Positions 35,580 to 45,315 are shown, numbered from the stretch's first letter. The stretch is 64,000 bases of DNA from Cronobacter dublinensis subsp. dublinensis LMG 23823 (GCF_001277235.1 NZ_CP012266.1:1922001-1986000), one strand, 5' to 3'. Notes: generated from the letters alone by a model not told the origin. Numbers and translations are program-made.

Positions 35580-36257
35580 ATGCTGAAACCCAGCGATTAT
35601 TCTAAAGCCGACGGTTATAACGAACTGTCTCACGCTATCGGCAGCGGCCCGGCGGACCAGCTTATCGCGCACACCGTGCGCGCGCTGGACGTCCAGGACA
35701 AAGAGATGCTCGGCGTTTTACTGAAAGTGGAGTGCAAAAAGCTGGCGCGCCTTGCCGCGCACTTCGAGCGGCTGAGTCCGGCGCATCCTGGGGCTGCCGC
35801 CGCGCCGCAGTCGCAGGAGGAGATGATAAAGGAAGCGGCGCAGTGGATTGCCGGGGCCTCGAACTCGGCGGCCATTTCCGCGCCGCTTATCACCAGTTAT
35901 CTCTCGCACTACCTTAACTTTGATTTTTCCATCTCCTCTATCGCCGATGTCGACGAGCTGCACCGCCGCGTCGCGCCGAACGCCAGCACCACGCCGCGCG
36001 GTATTGTGCCAAACGACACGCCGGTGCCATCCTCTTTCTCCGGGCGCGCGTTGTTCAGCCAGCAACTGGCGAAAAGCGCCGTCTCTGACCGCTCGCCGCT
36101 CTATCCGCAGTGTCTTTACGCCTGGATAACCGGCTGGCATCCGTTCCCGGACGGCAACGGCAGAACCGCGCGCGCGGCGTATGCGATTACCGCCATCCGT
36201 AACGGGACATGGCGTCCGCTAACCAAAGCGGATGAAGATCGGCTGAGTGGCCTGTAA
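35580..36257 (+). CDS. Fic-motif protein (putative AMP-transferase), T6SS-adjacent
   Basis: 225 residues from the ATG at 35580, behind GAGG. The core Fic motif HPFPDGNGRTAR is at residues 187-198, with the catalytic His187 and the phosphate-binding Asp191, Asn193, Gly194, Arg195 and Arg198. Most Fic proteins transfer AMP to a Ser, Thr or Tyr of a target. The Ala/Pro patch near residue 70 separates an N-terminal helical part. I find no clear inhibitory (S/T)xxxE(G/N) helix. It ends about 650 bp before tssB on the same strand. It could be a regulator, a toxin or an effector; no antitoxin gene is adjacent. Confidence 0.8.
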   Translation: MLKPSDYSKADGYNELSHAIGSGPADQLIAHTVRALDVQDKEMLGVLLKVECKKLARLAAHFERLSPAHPGAAAAPQSQEEMIKEAAQWIAGASNSAAISAPLITSYLSHYLNFDFSISSIADVDELHRRVAPNASTTPRGIVPNDTPVPSSFSGRALFSQQLAKSAVSDRSPLYPQCLYAWITGWHPFPDGNGRTARAAYAITAIRNGTWRPLTKADEDRLSGL

Positions 36258-36903
36258 CCGGTAAAAGCGCACGGGCGTGAAGGTGATGATGCCCGTCCGT
36301 TTTGACAGATACCGCCAGGTTAGCGGTGGCCTTTTTTTATAGTCGGTGCCCGAATAAAAAAGGCGGGGCATTGTTTATCTGCACCTTACGCTATTCGCCG
36401 AACACCAAACTCCTAATGATAATAACTAAAATATCAATTGAGTCAGTCAATATTGTCATGAGTCCTGAGGGTGTTATTTTTAATTGATTTTATTATTCTC
36501 GTGATATTTCAGTGTGGAATATATTGGCGTGATGAATTTAATAATTCCCTGTGGCGAAGAGATGAATTTCCCCGTGATGATGTCTGATTCAGGACGCCAT
36601 TTTTTATTATCAGATACAGTAAAAAAGAGTCTTGTAAGCCATTTTTTTCTGGCTCGTCAGCAAAGGCGCGGAGCGTGCGGCTTTGCCTGCGCTACGCTAT
36701 TTGTGATTGATTTTTTATTTTGAAATGCTGCGTAACATATATAGGAATCGGGCCTCTTGTTTAGCCTGCTTTCGTGCGTAACATACTCCAGATAATTATT
36801 TTTAACTGCCTTTAAGGATCCGGCAAAGAAGGTGACAGGGATTGTCGCTGATGTTCCCTGTGCTTTCCGCCAACGTCAGGTTGCTGTTATGAGGGAACAT
36901 GCT
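36258..36903. other. AT-rich spacer between Fic gene and T6SS locus
   Basis: 646 nt, markedly AT-richer than either side from about 36350 to 36800. Near the start, weak stems (ACGGGC/GCCCGT at 36271-36296; ACCGC/GCGGT at 36311-36327 followed by seven T) probably terminate the Fic transcript. The short open frames here (60-70 codons) have no ribosome sites and do not look coding. The AT-rich stretch probably holds the T6SS promoter and would suit H-NS silencing, which is inference. tssB's ribosome site lies at the end. Confidence 0.55.
36311..36338 (+). terminator. Weak terminator after the Fic gene
   Basis: ACCGC-CAGGTTA-GCGGT followed by GGCC and seven T. The stem is only 5 bp, so this is moderate evidence. 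Confidence 0.5.
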
Positions 36904-37401
36904 ATGTCTGGTTCATATCAGGAAGAAATTCCGAAAGCCCGCATTAATTTAAAATTAAGCCTGCATACCGGCGGCGCGCAGAAAAGCGTTGAGCTGCCGC
37001 TGAAGCTGTTAGTTACCGGCGATTTCAGCAACGGTCAGGAAAACCGGCCGCTGTGCGAACGTAAAAAAATCGACGTCAATAAAAACAATTTTGACAGCGT
37101 GCTCGGCGAATTTGCGCCCGCCGTCAGCCTCGCCGTTGAAAATACGCTTGCGGGGGACGGGCGCGAGGAAAATATCCGCCTGTCGTTTCGCCGGATGAAA
37201 GATTTCGAGCCGGAGCAGGTGGCGCGACAAATTCCCCCGCTCAACGCCATGCTTGCGATGCGTAATCTGCTGCGCGATCTCAAATCGAATCTTCTCGATA
37301 ACGCCACCTTCCGCAAAGAGCTGGAAACCATTCTTAAGGATCCGGCGCTGAGCGAAAACCTGCGCGCGGAACTGGCGGCCCTGGCCCCGAAACACGCCTG
37401 A
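36904..37401 (+). CDS. tssB: TssB, T6SS sheath small subunit
   Basis: 165 residues from the ATG at 36904, giving the family start MSGSYQEEIPKARINLKL; the frame extends upstream without support. TssB (VipA) pairs with TssC to form the contractile sheath. Conserved segments are ELPLKLLVTGDFS near residue 37 and KKIDVNKNNFDSVL near 60. It is the first gene of the plus-strand T6SS locus, 38 nt before tssC. Confidence 0.95.
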   Translation: MSGSYQEEIPKARINLKLSLHTGGAQKSVELPLKLLVTGDFSNGQENRPLCERKKIDVNKNNFDSVLGEFAPAVSLAVENTLAGDGREENIRLSFRRMKDFEPEQVARQIPPLNAMLAMRNLLRDLKSNLLDNATFRKELETILKDPALSENLRAELAALAPKHA

Positions 37402-37439
37402 GGCGGACCGGGTAATACGGATCAACGAGAGAAATGCTG

Positions 37440-38978
37440 ATGTCTGTTCAGAACACCCCTTCTTCTGCCGCCGGCAGTGCGCCGGCGCGCGACACCACGG
37501 GCAGCGTGTACGCCTCGCTGTTTGACAAAATCAACCTGGAGCCGGTCACGTCCCTGGGCGATATCGACGCCTGGCAGGACAGCCAGAGCCTGGCCGACGC
37601 CTCCGCCGGCGAGCGCGTGACCGCCGCGGTGCAGGTTTTCCTTGAGCGCCTGAAGCGCGCCGGCCAGCAGGTTGACCGGCTCGACAAAACGCTGCTCGAT
37701 CACCACATCGCCGACCTTGACTGGCAAATCAGCCGCCAGCTCGACGCGGTGATGCACCACCCGGCGTTCCAGAAGGTGGAATCGCTGTGGCGCGGCCTGA
37801 AACATCTGGTGGACCGCACCAATTACCGTCAGAACGTGCGCACCGAAATTCTGGATATTGCCAAAGAAGATTTGCGCCAGGATTTTGAGGACGCGCCGGA
37901 AATCGTCCAGAGCGGCCTCTACTGGCACACCTACACGGCGGAATATGACACCCCCGGCGGCGAGCCGGTGGGCGCGGTGATTTCCGCGTATGAGTTTGAC
38001 GCGAGCGCGCAGGATATCGCGCTGCTGCGCACGATTTCGAAGGTCTCGGCGGCGGCGCACATGCCGTTTATCGGCGCGGCCGGCCCGGCGTTCTTCCTGA
38101 AAGAGAGCATGGAGGAGGTGGCGGCCATCAAGGATATCGGCAACCACTTCGATCGCGCGGAGTACATCAAGTGGAAGGCGTTCCGCGACACCGATGACGC
38201 CCGCTACATCGGTCTGACGCTGCCGCGCGTGCTGGGCCGCCTGCCGTACGGCCCGGACACCGTGCCGGTGCGCAGCTTTAACTATGTGGAGGCGGTGAAA
38301 GGCCCGGAACACGGGAAATACCTGTGGACCAGCGCGGCGTTCGCGTTCGCCGCCAACATGGTGAGGAGCTTCATCAGCAACGGCTGGTGCGTGCAGATCC
38401 GCGGCCCGCAGGCGGGCGGGGCGGTGCAGGACCTGCCCATTCACCTCTACGATCTGGGCACCGGCAGCCAGGTGAAAATCCCGTCGGAAGTGATGATCCC
38501 GGAGACGCGCGAATTTGAGTTTGCCGGGCTCGGGTTTATTCCGCTGTCGTATTACAAAAACCGCGACTACGCATGCTTTTTCTCGGCGAACTCGGCCCAG
38601 AAGCCGGCGCGCTACGACACGCCGGACGCGACGGCGAACAGCCGCATCAACGCGCGGCTGCCGTACATCTTCCTGCTGTCGCGCATCGCGCACTACCTGA
38701 AGCTTATCCAGCGCGAAAACATCGGCACCACCAAAGACCGGCGTCTGCTGGAGCTGGAGCTGAACACCTGGGTGCGGAGTCTGGTGACGGAAATGACCGA
38801 CCCGGGAGACGCGCTGCAGGCGTCGCACCCGCTGCGCGACGCGAAAGTGGTGGTGGAAGATATCGAGGACAACCCCGGTTTCTTTCGCGTGAGGCTCTAC
38901 GCGGTGCCGCATTTCCAGGTGGAAGGCATGGACGTCAGCCTGTCGCTGGTGTCGCAGATGCCGAAAGCGAAAGCCTGA
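37440..38978 (+). CDS. tssC: TssC, T6SS sheath large subunit
   Basis: 512 residues from the ATG at 37440, chosen for spacing from GAGAGAA; an ATG two codons earlier is possible. TssC (VipB) forms the sheath with TssB. Family segments visible are FQKVESLWRGLKHLVDRT near residue 104, PFIGAAGPAFF near 211 and SRIAHYLKLIQRENIG near 414. Codon use is strongly GC-biased, unlike the effector array downstream. Confidence 0.97.
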   Translation: MSVQNTPSSAAGSAPARDTTGSVYASLFDKINLEPVTSLGDIDAWQDSQSLADASAGERVTAAVQVFLERLKRAGQQVDRLDKTLLDHHIADLDWQISRQLDAVMHHPAFQKVESLWRGLKHLVDRTNYRQNVRTEILDIAKEDLRQDFEDAPEIVQSGLYWHTYTAEYDTPGGEPVGAVISAYEFDASAQDIALLRTISKVSAAAHMPFIGAAGPAFFLKESMEEVAAIKDIGNHFDRAEYIKWKAFRDTDDARYIGLTLPRVLGRLPYGPDTVPVRSFNYVEAVKGPEHGKYLWTSAAFAFAANMVRSFISNGWCVQIRGPQAGGAVQDLPIHLYDLGTGSQVKIPSEVMIPETREFEFAGLGFIPLSYYKNRDYACFFSANSAQKPARYDTPDATANSRINARLPYIFLLSRIAHYLKLIQRENIGTTKDRRLLELELNTWVRSLVTEMTDPGDALQASHPLRDAKVVVEDIEDNPGFFRVRLYAVPHFQVEGMDVSLSLVSQMPKAKA

Positions 38979-38992
38979 CGCGCGGAGGTGTC

Positions 38993-40342
38993 ATGAAAAT
39001 CTATCGACCCTTGTGGAACGAGGGGGCGCTGCTGTCCCCTCAGCAGTTCCAGCAGCAGTGCGCATGGGAAGCGTTCACGAATGCGGGTATCTCGGCGCTG
39101 TCATCACCGTTTCCGTGGGGGGTGGAGAGTGTCGAACTCGATGACGAGCTGCTGTCTGCCGGGCGGATTCAGGTGCGTCATCTTCGCCTGTGGCTGCCCG
39201 ACGGCACGCTGGTGGATACGCTTAACAGCGATTTACCGCCGCCGCCTCGCGAACTCCACCCACATGAGCTGGCCGGTCAGGAGAGCATTACCGTGCTACT
39301 GGCTCTGCCGCTGATGCAGCCGGGCATCATCAATGTTCAGACGGCCGATTCGGTCGCTGAACGGCCATTACGCTATCGCGAAGAGTGGGTTTCACTGCCC
39401 GATGCGTTTGGGCCTGAAGAGGAATCGGTCGCGGTGGCCCACTTCAATCTGGCTTTACGGTTTGGCCATGAAAGTAATGAGGCCTGGCAGACGTGTCCTG
39501 TCAGCAGGCTTATCCGTGACGGGCAAGGCGGCTGGCGTCAGGATGCGAATTTTATTCCGCCTGTAGCGCTGTTCTGCGCCAGCACGATGTTGCGTGAGCG
39601 ACTGGTGTTGCTAAACCGTCAGCTGCGTTCCCGACGCCTGCGGCTGATGTCGATGCGCCGTGAAAGTAACGAGCGGCTGGCAGATTTCGCCGTCGCTGAC
39701 GTGTCGCTCTTCTGGCTGCTCAACGCCCTTAATTCACACGCGCGCGTACTGAGCGAATACGAACGCTTCCCGGCTCGCCATCCTGAGCAGGTCTGGGCTG
39801 AACTGGCAAGGCTTGCAGGCAGTATGCTGACATTTTCACTCGAACATGACCTCGACGTTATCCCCGGCTACGACCATAAAGAGCCGGAAAACACCTTCCC
39901 ACCGCTGTTTGATCTCATTACCGGGTTACTGGAGGCCAGTCTGCCTTCACGGGTCATCGCGCTGCCTATGACCCGCCTTGATGACCAGACATGGAAAACC
40001 ACGCTGCACGATATGCGCCTGCGTGAGGAAGCCGACTTCTACCTTTCCGTTCGTTCCGATATTCCCGCCTGGCAGATTGCCGAGCGCTTCCCTGAACTGT
40101 GTAAAGCCGGGTCGCCGGATGAGGTGAACGCCATTTCGGTCAGTGCGCTGAACGGGATATCGCTTATCCCGGTGACGCGGGTGCCAGCAGCATTGCCGGT
40201 GCGTCTGGAAAATCACTACTTTGCGCTGGATATGGAGAGCGCGGCGGCGCGCGACATGCTGGAGCAGGGCGTCTGCATGTTCTATGTGCCATCCCTGCTG
40301 GGCGCGCTCGACATTGAACTCTTTGCGGTGCTGCGCTCATGA
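38993..40342 (+). CDS. tssK: TssK, T6SS baseplate component
   Basis: 449 residues from the ATG at 38993 behind GGAGG; the frame is open upstream inside tssC but not coding there. The start MKIYRPLWNEGALLSPQQFQ is the TssK signature. TssK links the baseplate (TssF, TssG) to the membrane complex and is related to phage receptor-binding proteins. The stop overlaps the tssL start by four bases. Confidence 0.95.
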   Translation: MKIYRPLWNEGALLSPQQFQQQCAWEAFTNAGISALSSPFPWGVESVELDDELLSAGRIQVRHLRLWLPDGTLVDTLNSDLPPPPRELHPHELAGQESITVLLALPLMQPGIINVQTADSVAERPLRYREEWVSLPDAFGPEEESVAVAHFNLALRFGHESNEAWQTCPVSRLIRDGQGGWRQDANFIPPVALFCASTMLRERLVLLNRQLRSRRLRLMSMRRESNERLADFAVADVSLFWLLNALNSHARVLSEYERFPARHPEQVWAELARLAGSMLTFSLEHDLDVIPGYDHKEPENTFPPLFDLITGLLEASLPSRVIALPMTRLDDQTWKTTLHDMRLREEADFYLSVRSDIPAWQIAERFPELCKAGSPDEVNAISVSALNGISLIPVTRVPAALPVRLENHYFALDMESAAARDMLEQGVCMFYVPSLLGALDIELFAVLRS

Positions 40343-41025
40343 GACAAGAAATTGATATCGATAACCTGATGGCCGACACCTGGCTTACCGTCACCCTGTT
40401 GCGCTACGGCTCTCCGGTGCCTGACGGCGACGCGCTGTATAACCACTGCTGCGCTCAGGTTGAGGCGGTGCGCGACGCGCTGCAACAGGTGGGTTATGAC
40501 GACGCCAGTATCGCGCATATCTCTTACGCGCAGTGCGCGTTGCTGGATGAAACGGTAATGAACCGTAAGCCAGCCGTGAATGAAGAGGGAGAGATACGCG
40601 TCAGCGACGAAGGCTACAAAGCGTGGCGATCGGTTCCCCTGCAGGCCCGTTATTTTGGCTCATTAAACGCGGGAGAAGTTATGTGGGATCGCATCGCCGA
40701 AGTGTTGCGCCAGCCTGCGCCGTTATTGGCCGTGCTTATCTGCTATCACCGCGTACTGTCGCTCGGTTTTCAGGGACTTTATGGGGTGAAAACCGTCAGT
40801 CAGACTCAGCGCGAGGAGACACTAAAGGCCCTGAGCGCGCGGGTTCCACCGCTACAGACGGATCTCTCACTGATCGTCCGCGGCGCTAAAAAACGACGTT
40901 TTAACCTTTTGCGCTCGGTCGGGTTCTGGATCGTATTAACGGTGATAACGACGGGTATTGTCTGGTGGAGCGGACATCTCTGGCTTCAGGCACTCCTGTC
41001 AGCCCAGTTCGGGGGGGTGCATTAA
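40339..41025 (+). CDS. tssL: TssL (DotU-type), T6SS membrane complex
   Basis: 228 residues, an IcmH/DotU-type cytoplasmic domain with a single C-terminal membrane helix (WIVLTVITTGIVWWSGH near residues 196-212). SYAQCALLDETVMNRKP near residue 57 is the family motif. There is no peptidoglycan-binding extension; that function is on the separate OmpA-domain gene that follows. It overlaps tssK and is one base from the next ATG. Confidence 0.93.
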   Translation: MRQEIDIDNLMADTWLTVTLLRYGSPVPDGDALYNHCCAQVEAVRDALQQVGYDDASIAHISYAQCALLDETVMNRKPAVNEEGEIRVSDEGYKAWRSVPLQARYFGSLNAGEVMWDRIAEVLRQPAPLLAVLICYHRVLSLGFQGLYGVKTVSQTQREETLKALSARVPPLQTDLSLIVRGAKKRRFNLLRSVGFWIVLTVITTGIVWWSGHLWLQALLSAQFGGVH

Positions 41026-41026
41026 A

Positions 41027-42682
41027 ATGCGCCAGCCGCTCGTGGTTTCCAGTCTCCTGCCTGCGCTCATCAGCCTTACCGCGCTACTGTGGCTGCTGTG
41101 GTCGTTTATTCCTTTGCCGTTAGCCATCCGGGGGCTGATAACCGTCGTGATGGTGGCCGTCGCCTGCCAGCTAGTGTGGACGACGCGCCGGAGAAGGGCG
41201 TCGTCGTCAGAGGCGACCACGGTTGCCGCGTTACTTTCTGACTCGCACAAGGGCCCGGTGGTGCTGGTGTGTGGGGATGGGCTGGACGCGCTTTTTCCCA
41301 CGCAGCCGGTTCGTCATACGGCTCAGGGCGCCTGGCTACGCGCCGGAAATGCCGGTGAGCTCTGCGCGCTTGTGCGGGAGCTACAGACTCACCGATCGGC
41401 TCTGACCGGCCAGCTTGCGGTGATGTATTGCTGTCTGGCGGATAAACATAACGATGAAGCTGTATTTCGTGCCGGGCTTAAAAGCCTGCGCCAGCAAATC
41501 CGCCCGTTAACATCGCTCACAGGTTTTGCGCTGCCAGTACTGCTCGATTGCCGCTTCTCGGGGCCAGATACGCCGTGGGTCATTGTGCATAGCAATCACC
41601 CTTTTGTTTGCCCTGAAAACGCGCCGCAGGCATCGCTTGAGGAGTGGCAGCAGACGGCCAGTAATCTTCTCGCGCTTCCTGTGCTGAATGAAGCGGTGGC
41701 GTTTATTCGCCAGGTGGTCATGGATGAACTGACCAAACTCGATCGCCTGTTTCCGCCTGTGCATCCCTTTGCGGTGGCGTTCCGCACAGGTGGCGTCGCC
41801 TCTGACCGGGAGGCGCTGTGGCCGCAGTGGTTATACCGGCGCAGCCGTTTGCATTGGCCGGGCGTTGCGCATCGCGGTACGTCGGCGCCGCGGTTTGCCG
41901 ACCCGCTGCTCGCGCTTCTCTCGCCCTGTACGGCACCGCTTCAGGGCGGGAAAACGCCCTGTCGGGTCATCATTTTGCTTTTGTGCTGCGTGCTGTCTGC
42001 GCTGGGTTTCTCGATTGCCAATAACCAACGGCTCATTGCGCGCATCGGCGGCGATCTGGCGCGCTGGAACGCTGTCCCCATGACGCACTATGCGCCTAAA
42101 GCCCGGTTGCTTGACGTTCTCCGGCAAGACGCGCTGCTTCTGGAGCGCTGGCAACGGCAGGGGGAACCGGTGCGTTACGGGCTCGGGCTATACACCGGCC
42201 CGCGTCTCTGGCTCGCCTTACAGCAGGCAATCGATACGTATATTCCGCCGCCAGCACCGCGCGATCCCGCGCCTCACACCGTCCGCCTCGACAGTCTTTC
42301 GCTCTTTGATACCGGCCAGTGGGCGCTGAAACCCGGCTCCACAAAGGTGCTGGTAAACGCCCTGGTGGGCATCAGGGCGAAGCCCGGCTGGCTGATTGTG
42401 GTGGCGGGCCACACCGATGATGTCGGCGACGAGCGCGCCAACCAGCAGCTGTCGCTCAAGCGCGCGCAAGCGGTGCGCGACTGGATGCGCGACACCGGCG
42501 ACGTGCCGGAGCGCTGTTTTGCGGTGCAGGGCTACGGAGAAAGCCGCCCGGTCGCCAGCAACGCCACCGCAGAGGGACGGGCGCTGAACCGCCGCGTTGA
42601 AATTCGTCTGGTGCCGCAGGCGGACGCCTGTCAGGCGACAGGCGATACCCCCGCGCCGCCTCAGAGGGAGGGCGCTGGTTAA
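41027..42682 (+). CDS. T6SS-associated OmpA-domain membrane protein
   Basis: 551 residues. Two N-terminal hydrophobic helices (about residues 8-50) and a third near 314-334 (VIILLLCCVLSALGFSIANN) frame a cytoplasmic region. The C-terminal OmpA-like domain (about residues 425-535) has VAGHTDDVGDERANQQLSLK and RAQAVRDWM, the peptidoglycan-binding signature. Genes of this build next to tssL anchor the T6SS membrane complex to the cell wall. Its start follows the tssL stop by one base. No single Tss name is applied because the OmpA partner is not a core gene. Confidence 0.88.
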   Translation: MRQPLVVSSLLPALISLTALLWLLWSFIPLPLAIRGLITVVMVAVACQLVWTTRRRRASSSEATTVAALLSDSHKGPVVLVCGDGLDALFPTQPVRHTAQGAWLRAGNAGELCALVRELQTHRSALTGQLAVMYCCLADKHNDEAVFRAGLKSLRQQIRPLTSLTGFALPVLLDCRFSGPDTPWVIVHSNHPFVCPENAPQASLEEWQQTASNLLALPVLNEAVAFIRQVVMDELTKLDRLFPPVHPFAVAFRTGGVASDREALWPQWLYRRSRLHWPGVAHRGTSAPRFADPLLALLSPCTAPLQGGKTPCRVIILLLCCVLSALGFSIANNQRLIARIGGDLARWNAVPMTHYAPKARLLDVLRQDALLLERWQRQGEPVRYGLGLYTGPRLWLALQQAIDTYIPPPAPRDPAPHTVRLDSLSLFDTGQWALKPGSTKVLVNALVGIRAKPGWLIVVAGHTDDVGDERANQQLSLKRAQAVRDWMRDTGDVPERCFAVQGYGESRPVASNATAEGRALNRRVEIRLVPQADACQATGDTPAPPQREGAG

Positions 42683-42781
42683 TAAGACAGAGAGAGCGTC
42701 AGTTGGTGGCATTTATTGCGCGTCGAGGAACGCGCGCACCACCGCCTGACGCCCCGGCTGTCAGCAAACCGTCTGTTTTTG

Positions 42782-42811
42782 TTGCAAAGCCTCCTGCGGG
42801 CGGCTTTGCAA
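42782..42811. repeat. 10-bp perfect inverted repeat before vgrG
   Basis: TTGCAAAGCC and GGCTTTGCAA with a 10-nt loop, in the 266-nt gap between the OmpA-domain gene and vgrG. No U-tract follows on either strand, so it is not a standard terminator. The gap shows no trace of hcp or tssH, which commonly lie here. Confidence 0.6.
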
Positions 42812-42948
42812 AAACCTGAATCCCCCGACCCTGTGCGCTACGGGTAACAGCGACGGGCGGTAGCATGCCCGAAGGCAGCTGCTGAAATACGCCCGCGCCG
42901 CCTGCGGGCATGGTCGCAGGGTTCGACCGATGTTAAAGGAGAGCGAAG

Positions 42949-45306
42949 ATGAGTGATGTCATTATGGATAAGGCCGCCGCTCAGACGGCGCAGCTTCTGG
43001 GGCAGTCCCGTTACCGGGTGGATGTTCATGGATGCAGTGACTTTCTGGATGTGCTGAGTTTCCGTGCCGAAGAGGCCCTGAGCGCGCCCTGGTGTTACGA
43101 CATCGCGCTGACCTGTGAAAATGCCGATATCGCTTGTGAATCGCTACTGTTAAAACCCGGCGCCTTTACATTCCAGACTCCGCGCTTCACCGGCGCGCCT
43201 GCCACAGATGTGCGCGCCGTTTACGGCGTGGTGCAGTCCTTCCGGCGGGTTTCCACCTCGGCCGATGAGACCCGTTATACCCTGCGCCTGGTGCCGCGTA
43301 TCGCCCTTCTGCACAACACCAGGCGCAGTGAAATTTACCTTAACCAGTCGGTCGTTGAAGTGGTGGAGAGCGTGCTGCGCCAGCATGAACTTGAAGGGGC
43401 AGATTTCGAATTCCGCCTGTCGCGGGAATACCCGCCGCGTGAGCTGATTACCCAGTGGCGGGAAACGGACCTTGAGTTCGTACAGAGGCTGCTCGCGGAA
43501 GTGGGGATTTTCTGGCGTTTTGATATGGACAGCCGCCTTGAAAAGGAGGTGCTGGTTTTTCTGGATTCTCAGGCGCACTACCTGCCAGGCGTCACGCTCC
43601 CGCTGCGTCATCCGGCGGGGATGAGCGACAGCGGCCAGGAGAGCGTCTGGGGTCTTCATACCGCACATCAGGTGGTGAGCGCCAGCGTCACCACGCGAGA
43701 CTATAACTATCGCGAGGCGCTGACGCCCCAGGACAGCTCAGCGTCTGTCAGCAGCGCGGACGGCATGACCACCGGCGAGGTATATCATTATGCCGAACCT
43801 TTTCTGAATGCTGGCGTTACCGACAGCCCGGAGACCGGCGCGTATTATGCCCGCCTGCGCCATGAACGCATTCTCAACGGACAGTCCCGCATCGCCGGGC
43901 GCAGCACCAGTCCGCTTCTGGCGCCCGGACAGCTGCTGGAAACCGGGGGCAGCCTGCCCGATGCAATGAAAGAAGGCGTCGTCATTACCCGCGTTCGCAG
44001 TCGGGGTTCGCGTAAGAGCAGCTTTCTTCTGACGTTTGAGGGGATCCCGTACCGTGAAACGGTCTGTTATCGCCCGCCGCTGATAAAGCGCCCGGTCATC
44101 CCGGGCACGCTACCCGCCCGCGTCGAGAGCGCGCAGAAGGGCGACATCTATGCCTGGCTGGACGGCACCGGGCGTTACCGGGTGAAGCTTGATTTCGATC
44201 GCCGCGACCGCGAGCAGGGCTGTGCGTATCTGTGGCTGCGGCTGGCAAAGCCCTATGCGGGAGATAATTATGGCTGGCACGCGCCGCTGCTGGACGGTAC
44301 GGAAGTGTCCGTAGCTTTCGACAGCGGCGACCCTGACCGTCCGTACATCGCCCACGCGCAGCACGACTCGGCCCACCCGGACCACGTGACGCGCGACAAC
44401 CACACCCGCAACGTGCTGCGCACGGCCGCGAACAACAAATTACGGATGGAAGACCGGCGGCAGGAGGAGCACATCAAGCTCGCCACCGAGTTCGGCAAGA
44501 GCCAGTTAAATCTGGGGCATCTGGTGGACGCGCGGCGTCAGGCGCGCGGCACCGGCTTTGAGCTGCGCACGGACGAATACGGCGCGGTGCGGGCGGCGAA
44601 GGGGATATACCTGTCGGCGCACGAGCAGCTGAAGGCGCAGGGGCCGGTGCTGGAGATGTCGGCCGCGCTGAAGCAGATAACCCGGGCCAACCATGAGATG
44701 CAGGCGCTGAATAACGCGGCGAAAGCGGCGCGGGCGCTGACCGGCGATATCGGCACGCAGGTGAAGCTGGCGCAGAACCGGCTGGCGCAGCTGCAGTCTG
44801 CGGTGGTGCTGGCGAGCGCGCCGCAGGGCGTGGCGCTGAGCTCAGGCGAACATCTTCAGCTGACGAGCACGCAGAACACGATGATAAACGCCGGTCAGCA
44901 TCTGGACCTGGGCGCAGTGAAAAACCTGTCCGTCGCCGTGGAAAAGGCGCTGGGCCTGTTTGTGCACAAGGACGGCGCAAAGCTGGTGGCCAGGCAGGGT
45001 GACGTAAAGCTCCAGGCGCAGAACAACACAATGGCGCTGTTTGCACGCGACCGGTTCAGCATCATCAGCAACGAAGATGAAATCGTTATCAGCACGCCGG
45101 AGACGCTGACGCTGAACGGCGGCGGCTCGTACCTGAAGCTGAGCAAAAGCGGTATTGAGCACGGGTCGCGGGGCGACATGCTGATGAAGGTGGCGACGTA
45201 TCAGGTGACGGGGACGGGGGCTTCAGTGGAGAGTGTCAAGGAGACGTTCGGGAAAACCTCGCAGGCGCCGGTTCAGCCATCGCGGCGCAACCGATTTTCA
45301 CGATAA
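42949..45306 (+). CDS. vgrG: VgrG, T6SS spike protein (effector-array associated)
   Basis: 785 residues. The gp27-like region (about 1-380) includes FRLSREYPPRELITQWRETD near residue 160. It is followed by the gp5-like OB fold (about 390-500, with GTEVSVAFDSGDPDRPYIAH) and a DUF2345 beta-helix (about 500-760, with AAPQGVAL-type SAPQGVALSSGEHLQL). It forms the trimeric puncturing tip on the Hcp tube. The short C-terminal tail ends RRNRFSR with no effector domain. The 789-aa effector starts 9 nt downstream and is its likely cargo. Confidence 0.96.
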   Translation: MSDVIMDKAAAQTAQLLGQSRYRVDVHGCSDFLDVLSFRAEEALSAPWCYDIALTCENADIACESLLLKPGAFTFQTPRFTGAPATDVRAVYGVVQSFRRVSTSADETRYTLRLVPRIALLHNTRRSEIYLNQSVVEVVESVLRQHELEGADFEFRLSREYPPRELITQWRETDLEFVQRLLAEVGIFWRFDMDSRLEKEVLVFLDSQAHYLPGVTLPLRHPAGMSDSGQESVWGLHTAHQVVSASVTTRDYNYREALTPQDSSASVSSADGMTTGEVYHYAEPFLNAGVTDSPETGAYYARLRHERILNGQSRIAGRSTSPLLAPGQLLETGGSLPDAMKEGVVITRVRSRGSRKSSFLLTFEGIPYRETVCYRPPLIKRPVIPGTLPARVESAQKGDIYAWLDGTGRYRVKLDFDRRDREQGCAYLWLRLAKPYAGDNYGWHAPLLDGTEVSVAFDSGDPDRPYIAHAQHDSAHPDHVTRDNHTRNVLRTAANNKLRMEDRRQEEHIKLATEFGKSQLNLGHLVDARRQARGTGFELRTDEYGAVRAAKGIYLSAHEQLKAQGPVLEMSAALKQITRANHEMQALNNAAKAARALTGDIGTQVKLAQNRLAQLQSAVVLASAPQGVALSSGEHLQLTSTQNTMINAGQHLDLGAVKNLSVAVEKALGLFVHKDGAKLVARQGDVKLQAQNNTMALFARDRFSIISNEDEIVISTPETLTLNGGGSYLKLSKSGIEHGSRGDMLMKVATYQVTGTGASVESVKETFGKTSQAPVQPSRRNRFSR

Positions 45307-45315
45307 GGAGACATC

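Noticed and set aside
36302..36723. Two short open frames (61 and 69 codons) in the spacer before tssB
   Set aside because: No ribosome sites, no recognisable features, AT-rich spacer sequence.
37422..38912. 496-codon open frame antisense to tssC
   Set aside because: Shadow of tssC; the plus strand is a full-length TssC with conserved motifs.
42782..42811. Inverted repeat before vgrG as a terminator
   Set aside because: The stem is perfect but no U-tract follows on either strand, so it is listed only as a repeat.
42683..42948. Possible decayed hcp or tssH between the OmpA-domain gene and vgrG
   Set aside because: All frames were read; no Hcp or ClpV fragment is visible.
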